This document shows positions 7,766 through 12,174 of a stretch of DNA of 12,174 nt, in pieces (position 1 is the stretch's first letter; every line of letters begins with the position of its first letter). Source of the stretch: Muribaculaceae bacterium (lineage in GTDB: Bacteria; Bacteroidota; Bacteroidia; Bacteroidales; Muribaculaceae); assembly GCA_029056365.1 (NCBI GenBank), contig JAIDBM010000134.1, positions 1 through 12,174 of the forward strand, read 5' to 3'. The translations under genes were made by a program, and so were the position numbers. The notes under the pieces were generated by a model, which ran no database searches, was not told the DNA's origin, and saw only the letters and a program-made list of their open reading frames with translations.

Positions 7766-9310
7766 ATGAGTGAAAACTATAATATCCTATGGGCCGACGA
7801 TGAGATTGACCTTCTGAAGCCTCATCTGATGTTTCTGCGTAATCGCGGTTATTCAGTCACCACCACCAACAACGGTCGTGATGCCCTCGAACTTGTGGAA
7901 TCTCAGCCGTTCGACCTCATAGTGCTCGATGAAAACATGCCGGGCCTGACAGGACTGGAAACATTGTCGCTTATAAAACAGAAATTTCCGCTTCTGCCGG
8001 TAATAATGATAACAAAGAGCGAGGAAGAAAACATAATGGACCAGGCTGTGGGAAACAAAATCGCCGACTATCTTATAAAGCCGGTAAACCCCAACCAGAT
8101 TCTGATTGCCATAAAAAAAATTCTTCACTCCGACCGGCTGGTTTCCGAACAGACCACCCGCGACTATCGCGAGGAATTCAGCTCCATTTCACAAAGCATA
8201 AATTCGGCCGACACCATCGAACAATGGTACGACCTGTACAGCCGTCTGGTTCACCGCGAACTGGAACTCGCCGCCACCGAAACGAATATGGACCAGCTTC
8301 TGGAAATGCAGAAGACCGAAGCCAACAGCGAATTCGCCAAATGGGTGAAGCGAAACTACGAAAGCTGGGTACGCAGCGACAGCCATCCGCTTATGTCGCC
8401 GCATATCTTTCCTAAAAAAGTATTTCCGCTTCTCGACAACGGAGAAAAACTGTTCTTCATTCTCATCGACAACTTCCGTCTCGACCAGTGGCGCAGCGTA
8501 AAACCTCTCCTTACCGAAATTTTCAACATCGAGGAAGAATTGTACACCTCAATCCTTCCGACTGCCACCCAGTATGCGCGGAACGCAATCTTCTCAGGCC
8601 TCATGCCTCTCGACATTGAAAAACTTTTTCCCGACCTGTGGGTCGACGAGGAATCGGAAGAAGGCAAAAACCTCAATGAGTCGCCTCTGATCGACACCAT
8701 GTTCAAACGCTACAGACGGAACTGCCGTTTCTCATACAACAAAATCAACGACTCGCAGGGTGCCGAAAGAATTCTGCGCGAATTCAGCAAACTCGAGAGC
8801 AACGACCTCAACGTCCTGGTCGTTAACTTCATCGACATGCTGTCGCATGCCCGTACCGAATCGAAAATGATACGCGAACTGGCTTCGACCAACGCAGCCT
8901 ACAGGTCGCTCACCGAGTCGTGGTTCCGCCACAGTCCGCTCATGGAACTGTTCCGTCGCATAGCCGAAAAAGGATTCCGGATAATTCTAACCACCGACCA
9001 CGGCACAATACGCGTTGAAAATCCGATAAAAGTGGTCGGCGACAAAAACACAAACACAAACCTGAGGTATAAACTCGGCAAAAATCTGAACTATAATCAG
9101 CGTCAGGTTTATGAAATAAAACGTCCGGAACTCTACGGCCTGCCATCACCGAATGTATCCACCGCATACATCTTCGCTACAAACCGCGATTTCCTGGCAT
9201 ATCCAAACAACTACAACTACTACGTGCAATATTATACCGGCACATTCCAGCACGGAGGCATCTCAATGGAAGAAATGCTGGTTCCTCTCATAACTTTGTC
9301 TAAAAAATAA
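7766..9310 (+). CDS. porX: PorX: response regulator receiver fused to PglZ alkaline-phosphatase-superfamily domain
   Basis: A 514-residue cytosolic protein. The receiver domain (1-121) has the full acidic pocket D11-D12, phosphoacceptor D55 (LIVLDENMPG), T83 and K105, so it should accept phosphate from a PorY-type histidine kinase, which is not in this window. A helical linker (about 125-215) leads to the PglZ domain (about 220-514). Candidate metal and catalytic residues are D235 (IDNFRLDQW), T266/T268 (LPTATQYARN), D357 and H361 (FIDMLSHAR), D411-H412 (TTDHGT) and H496 (FQHGGIS), all in the order expected for an alkaline-phosphatase-like zinc site. In P. gingivalis PorX controls T9SS gene expression and secretion, and it has been described as a zinc-dependent phosphodiesterase acting on cyclic and linear oligonucleotides. 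Length matches known PorX (about 515). It starts 11 nt after porW and its stop overlaps the tsaE start. No DNA-binding domain is present. Confidence 0.95.
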   Translation: MSENYNILWADDEIDLLKPHLMFLRNRGYSVTTTNNGRDALELVESQPFDLIVLDENMPGLTGLETLSLIKQKFPLLPVIMITKSEEENIMDQAVGNKIADYLIKPVNPNQILIAIKKILHSDRLVSEQTTRDYREEFSSISQSINSADTIEQWYDLYSRLVHRELELAATETNMDQLLEMQKTEANSEFAKWVKRNYESWVRSDSHPLMSPHIFPKKVFPLLDNGEKLFFILIDNFRLDQWRSVKPLLTEIFNIEEELYTSILPTATQYARNAIFSGLMPLDIEKLFPDLWVDEESEEGKNLNESPLIDTMFKRYRRNCRFSYNKINDSQGAERILREFSKLESNDLNVLVVNFIDMLSHARTESKMIRELASTNAAYRSLTESWFRHSPLMELFRRIAEKGFRIILTTDHGTIRVENPIKVVGDKNTNTNLRYKLGKNLNYNQRQVYEIKRPELYGLPSPNVSTAYIFATNRDFLAYPNNYNYYVQYYTGTFQHGGISMEEMLVPLITLSKK

Positions 9311-9747
9311 TGAAGAAAACAATAGCCATAACCGACATTGCGGCTCTACCCGCCGCAGCAGAAGAATTCGCAGCCCTGATGGGCGACTTCACCGTATTCG
9401 CATTCTACGGCGACATGGGAGCCGGAAAAACTACTTTTATCCGTACTCTTGCCGAAACTCTCGGTGTTGATGCGGAAGAGGCAAACTCACCGTCGTTCTC
9501 GCTGATAAATGAGTACCGCTCCGAAACAAGCGCGGAACTCATATACCATTTCGATCTGTACCGCCTTGAGAATCTTGAAGATACACTTGAAATAGGGGTG
9601 GAAGACTATTTCGATTCCGGCGCGATATGCCTTATTGAATGGCCCGGACTCGTAGCCGATATTCTGCCCAACGATACCGTTACGGTAAATATATCGGAAA
9701 ACGCCGATGGTTCGCGCGTGCTTGAAATCGACATTCCCGAACTATGA
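9310..9747 (+). CDS. tsaE: tRNA threonylcarbamoyladenosine (t6A) biosynthesis ATPase TsaE
   Basis: A 145-residue P-loop protein of usual TsaE length. It carries Walker A GDMGAGKTT (34-42), the family segment SPSFSLINEY (60-69), HFDLYRL (80-86), and a Walker B-like CLIEWP (107-112). TsaE is the ATPase that works with TsaB, TsaD and TsaC to place N6-threonylcarbamoyl on A37 of ANN-decoding tRNAs in the cytosol. The ATG overlaps the porX stop by one base (TAATG), and its own TGA overlaps the birA start, so translation of all three is probably coupled. The other tsa genes are not in the window. Firm identification. Confidence 0.96.
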   Translation: MKKTIAITDIAALPAAAEEFAALMGDFTVFAFYGDMGAGKTTFIRTLAETLGVDAEEANSPSFSLINEYRSETSAELIYHFDLYRLENLEDTLEIGVEDYFDSGAICLIEWPGLVADILPNDTVTVNISENADGSRVLEIDIPEL

Positions 9748-10454
9748 CGGCTACTGTGGAATGGGTCGACGAGGCCCCGAGTACAAACGCCCTCATAACT
9801 CCCGACACTCCTCACGGACACTGCGTGGCGGCAGTCTGCCAGACTGCCGGACGCGGTCAGCGGGGAAACAGCTGGGAAGCGGAACCGGGCAAGAATCTCA
9901 CCTTCTCGATATGCCTGCGGCCCGACCGACTGCCGGCGCAGCGTCAGTTCGAAATATCGGCTTCTGTCGCAGTAGCGGTGTGCGATTTTCTGCGCACTCT
10001 GGTCGACACTCCCGCATGGCTCACGCTCAAGTGGCCCAATGACATTTACTTCGGCGACCGCAAGCTCGGAGGCATACTTATAGAAAATTCGATACAGAAC
10101 GGACTGATTGAGCGCTCAACCATAGGTATAGGAATAAATGTGAATCAGATCCGCTTTGTGAGCGATGCGCCTAATCCGATATCGCTCATACACATAACCG
10201 GACTTGAAATGCAGCTCCGGCCATTGTTACAGCATCTGGCCGATGCCATCGTGCAGGCCGGTCCATGCGATATGGATTGCTATCGCAACCATCTATGGCG
10301 CAACGAAGGAGTACACAATTTCCGCGACACAGCCACAGGAACGGTACTTTCCGCTTCGGTGGCCGCTATCGAAAGCGATGGCCGGATATTGCTTTCCGGC
10401 TCCGATGGCTCGCTGCACGGATATTACTTCAAGGAAGTTGAATGGATTCTTTGA
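9744..10454 (+). CDS. birA: Monofunctional biotin--[acetyl-CoA-carboxylase] ligase
   Basis: A 236-residue enzyme that activates biotin with ATP and attaches it to the lysine of biotin carboxyl carrier domains. Family motifs are present: GRGQRGNSW (36-44, biotinyl-AMP/ATP loop), KWPND (96-100), KLGGILIE (107-114), and the GIGINVN strand. A small C-terminal SH3-like domain (about 192-236) ends with HGYYFKEVEWIL. There is no N-terminal winged helix, so it should not act as a biotin repressor in the way E. coli BirA does. The ATG overlaps the tsaE stop by 4 nt (ATGA). Last gene of the run. The next gene is on the opposite strand and ends 27 nt away. Confidence 0.95.
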   Translation: MTATVEWVDEAPSTNALITPDTPHGHCVAAVCQTAGRGQRGNSWEAEPGKNLTFSICLRPDRLPAQRQFEISASVAVAVCDFLRTLVDTPAWLTLKWPNDIYFGDRKLGGILIENSIQNGLIERSTIGIGINVNQIRFVSDAPNPISLIHITGLEMQLRPLLQHLADAIVQAGPCDMDCYRNHLWRNEGVHNFRDTATGTVLSASVAAIESDGRILLSGSDGSLHGYYFKEVEWIL

Positions 10455-10481
10455 TTACGTCCAGACTCTCAAAATCGGCCC

Positions 10482-11426
10482 TCATAGCTGCAACGCTACA
10501 TTATCGATACAGAATTCACTGCCTACCGTTCCGGTATACGGAGCTCCGCTACCGCTGCTGAACAGAATTATCATATGTGTGGGAACAGCATCCGATGAGT
10601 CCCAGCCTACTTCATGCACCGGCATAAGGCGCCCCTTGCGGTTACGGGCATAATAGCTTCGTTCAACCGGAATCAACGGATATACCGCAGCCGCATCGCC
10701 ATAATGTACCGCCACCTTATGACCGTTAATCCACGACTCGGTTGACTTGCCGATCAGCTCCCGGCCTGTTCCAACCCGCTTTGCATATATGTTGCCGTCC
10801 TCATCCTCCCATCGCCGCTGCAGAAGAATCAGAGCCTCTGCCTTGTCGGCGCCGGGCAATTCTTTCTTTGCACCGAAACCCGATGAATACAGCCGCGTTG
10901 TTCCGGGAATAACAAGTTTATAATCAAACACAAGGGACTGAGGGCGCCGGGTATACGGCACGCCCATCTCCATCTTGCTGTACGGATTCTTGGTACTCTT
11001 TACCGGCTCCTGCATTTTACCCAGAAAAATTGTTCCGGCTACAACCACATCCATACTCACAAGCCCGGCAGCCTTGCAATGTTCTATCTCGGTGCACATT
11101 CTGGCACACTTTCCATGTCCTTCGCGCTCCTCAGGATAAACAGCGTTGCTTCCCTTGGTCACACCCATTATTCGGGCCATGACATTCGATGTCGCCCAGG
11201 GCGAAGCAGTGCTGCCCTGATAAGGAACCGATCCCATTGTGGCGGTCGGCCCTATGGCATAGACCTTCTTGACGTTCCCGCCAAGCACTCTCGACTCCTT
11301 GATGTTGCGGGTAATCCAGGAATTGAAATCACCGTATTTAATTTTTTCAAGCGTCTGTGCTCCGCATGCAATCGGAACACACGATAATATGACTGCGGAT
11401 ATGACTGACAACGTGATAGCTTTCAT
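10482..11426 (-). CDS. Secreted or lipid-anchored PCMD-domain protein
   Basis: A 314-residue exported protein resembling the PCMD family (putative carbohydrate metabolism domain), common in Bacteroidales surface and secreted proteins. Family-like stretches are KYGDFNSWITRNIKES (30-45), NVKKVYAIGPT (51-61), SPWATSNVMARIMGV (75-89), GTIFLGKMQEPVKSTKNP (131-148), LLQRRWEDEDGNIYAKRVGT (201-220) and WDSSDAVPTHMIILFSS (275-291), ending IDNV.L.L. Such domains look like beta-rich, binding-type folds; no enzymatic activity is established to my knowledge. The start is ATG 11426: an in-frame TTG at 11444 adds six residues ahead of the signal and spoils it. The signal peptide (1-23) could be cut after GA by signal peptidase I (ACGA-QTLEK), or lipidated at C16 (VILSC); the sequence does not decide. 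It lies 81 bp downstream of menA on the same strand and converges on birA. Function unknown. Confidence 0.82.
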   Translation of the reverse strand: MKAITLSVISAVILSCVPIACGAQTLEKIKYGDFNSWITRNIKESRVLGGNVKKVYAIGPTATMGSVPYQGSTASPWATSNVMARIMGVTKGSNAVYPEEREGHGKCARMCTEIEHCKAAGLVSMDVVVAGTIFLGKMQEPVKSTKNPYSKMEMGVPYTRRPQSLVFDYKLVIPGTTRLYSSGFGAKKELPGADKAEALILLQRRWEDEDGNIYAKRVGTGRELIGKSTESWINGHKVAVHYGDAAAVYPLIPVERSYYARNRKGRLMPVHEVGWDSSDAVPTHMIILFSSGSGAPYTGTVGSEFCIDNVALQL

Positions 11427-11460
11427 AAGATCTGTTTTAAACAAAGGGTTTAATTTAAAA

Positions 11461-11497
11461 CAAACCTTACTGTATTACAGGTTCACACGTTATCAAA
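11461..11497 (-). promoter_or_regulatory. Possible weak promoter for the PCMD gene
   Basis: Reading the minus strand, TTTG (11497-11494) is followed after 24 nt by TAAGGTTTG (11469-11461), which resembles TAnnTTTG but with one extra base between TA and TTTG and a longer spacer than usual. It would give an A/T-rich leader of roughly 30 nt before the ATG at 11426. The match is imperfect, and readthrough from menA is an alternative. Confidence 0.33.
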
Positions 11498-11507
11498 TTT
11501 TAAGAGC

Positions 11508-12174
11508 CTAAGCCAGTCCGGCCACAAGCACGAACACAAACATCCATACAGCCGTTATGCCAAGCATAGGATTGAGGGCACGGCCACGCACCGAAGCAAC
11601 CCGCCATGAAATTACCAGATGTACCGCCAGATACAGCAGCGGCCACCATGGCCGCCACGGCCACATAAGCGCGGTTGCCGCGATTCCGTTCCACAGATAG
11701 AGCCACAGCATGAATCTTTCGCCATACAACACCGCCAGGGTACGCTTGCCTACAGCCTCGTCGTCGGCCCGGTCGCGGAGGTTATTTACAACCAATACAT
11801 TCGCAGCCATCAGTCCTACCGCCAGCGACAGCATGGCCACTTCCGAATCCGGCCTGTGCCCGCTCACAAGCCAGTATGTGAAGTTTACCGGTATGATTCC
11901 GAAGAACAGCACCACAGCCACCTCTCCCATTCCGTGATGCGACAGCGGCCACGGACCTGTGCTGTAAGCCAGCACTCCCAGCGCTACAAACACCCCAACA
12001 GCCACAAGCCAAAAACCGCCCCATATTATCAGGGCACAACCAAAAAGGCAAGCCAACCCGAGCGTCAGAACGGTGGCCGCGAACATCGACCGCGGCGAAA
12101 TATCACCCTCTGTGACCCCACGGCGCGGGCCATCACGCCCAACACGGTCGAGACCGCCCTTATAATCGTAATAC
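11508..12174 (-). CDS. menA: 1,4-dihydroxy-2-naphthoate prenyltransferase MenA (UbiA family), partial at right edge
   Basis: The C-terminal 221 residues are present; the N-terminus lies beyond the right edge. MenA joins a polyprenyl chain to 1,4-dihydroxy-2-naphthoate in the inner membrane, giving demethylmenaquinone for respiration. The fragment opens inside the first Asp motif of UbiA enzymes (YYDYKGGLDRVGRDGPRR), followed by several hydrophobic helices, the STGPWPLSHHGMGE loop, and the second Asp motif NNLRDRADDEAVGKRTLAVL (about residues 130-149 of the fragment). More membrane helices follow to the TAG stop. An ATG at 12086 is internal: the frame stays open and conserved to the edge. It is upstream of the PCMD gene on the same strand with an 81-bp gap. 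Confidence 0.93.
   Translation of the reverse strand, partial: YYDYKGGLDRVGRDGPRRGVTEGDISPRSMFAATVLTLGLACLFGCALIIWGGFWLVAVGVFVALGVLAYSTGPWPLSHHGMGEVAVVLFFGIIPVNFTYWLVSGHRPDSEVAMLSLAVGLMAANVLVVNNLRDRADDEAVGKRTLAVLYGERFMLWLYLWNGIAATALMWPWRPWWPLLYLAVHLVISWRVASVRGRALNPMLGITAVWMFVFVLVAGLA

Larger units (their letters stand above)
269..10454 (+). other. Probable six-gene operon rel-pgpH-porW-porX-tsaE-birA
   Basis: Six codirectional genes are separated by only 9, 28 and 11 nt, then overlap by 1 nt (porX/tsaE, TAATG) and 4 nt (tsaE/birA, ATGA). One convincing promoter lies before the first gene, no terminator hairpin is visible in the short gaps, and genes on the other strand begin right after the last. 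Such spacing is typical of cotranscription; the two overlaps suggest translational coupling. An internal promoter inside a coding region cannot be excluded, especially upstream of porW, where the gap is the longest. Confidence 0.7.

Noticed and set aside
10455..10481. Shared terminator between convergent birA and the PCMD gene
   Set aside because: The 27-bp gap shows no stable inverted repeat or T-run, so I do not call one, though the converging genes imply transcription should stop nearby.
11427..11444. TTG start adding six residues to the PCMD protein
   Set aside because: It puts an acidic, non-signal segment in front of an otherwise normal signal peptide starting at ATG 11426.
11470..11481. 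Small inverted repeat CTGTAATACAG (minus strand) between menA and the PCMD gene as a terminator or operator
   Set aside because: The stem is only four base pairs with no T-tract after it; chance is the simpler explanation.

Overview
The window reads as an ordinary chromosomal segment of a Bacteroidota bacterium, most likely order Bacteroidales and possibly a Muribaculaceae-like lineage. The order rests on gene content: a PorX-type receiver/PglZ protein, a PorW/SprE-type TPR lipoprotein, a T9SS-type C-terminal sorting domain, a PCMD-domain protein and menA. It is also supported by a TTG...TAnnTTTG promoter and the absence of clear Shine-Dalgarno sequences. The family-level guess is weak. No tRNA, rRNA, CRISPR array, insertion sequence or phage gene is visible.

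Left edge (1-172): the last 56 residues of a secreted protein ending in a putative type IX secretion (T9SS) sorting domain. A 96-bp gap (173-268) holds a good Bacteroidota promoter whose -7 box ends only 6 bp before the next start codon, so the downstream mRNA may be leaderless.

Centre (269-10454): six plus-strand genes with junctions of +9, +28, +11, -1 and -4 nt, very probably one operon: rel/spoT ((p)ppGpp synthetase/hydrolase), a 7TM-HD phosphodiesterase of the PgpH/YqfF type, a 1033-residue PorW/SprE-like lipoprotein, porX (receiver + PglZ), tsaE (t6A tRNA modification ATPase) and a monofunctional biotin-protein ligase. Three of the six belong to families that make or break nucleotide second messengers or oligonucleotides, and two belong to families that control or support T9SS. 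The suggested theme is coupling of the stringent response and nucleotide signalling to protein secretion. That is inference from gene order and families.

Right part (10482-12174): two minus-strand genes convergent with the operon, a secreted or lipid-anchored PCMD-domain protein and, upstream of it, menA (menaquinone biosynthesis prenyltransferase), which is cut by the right edge.

No wholly unknown system is evident. The most interesting points are the nucleotide-signalling/T9SS operon, the possible leaderless rel transcript, and the long acidic insert and tail of the PorW-like protein.
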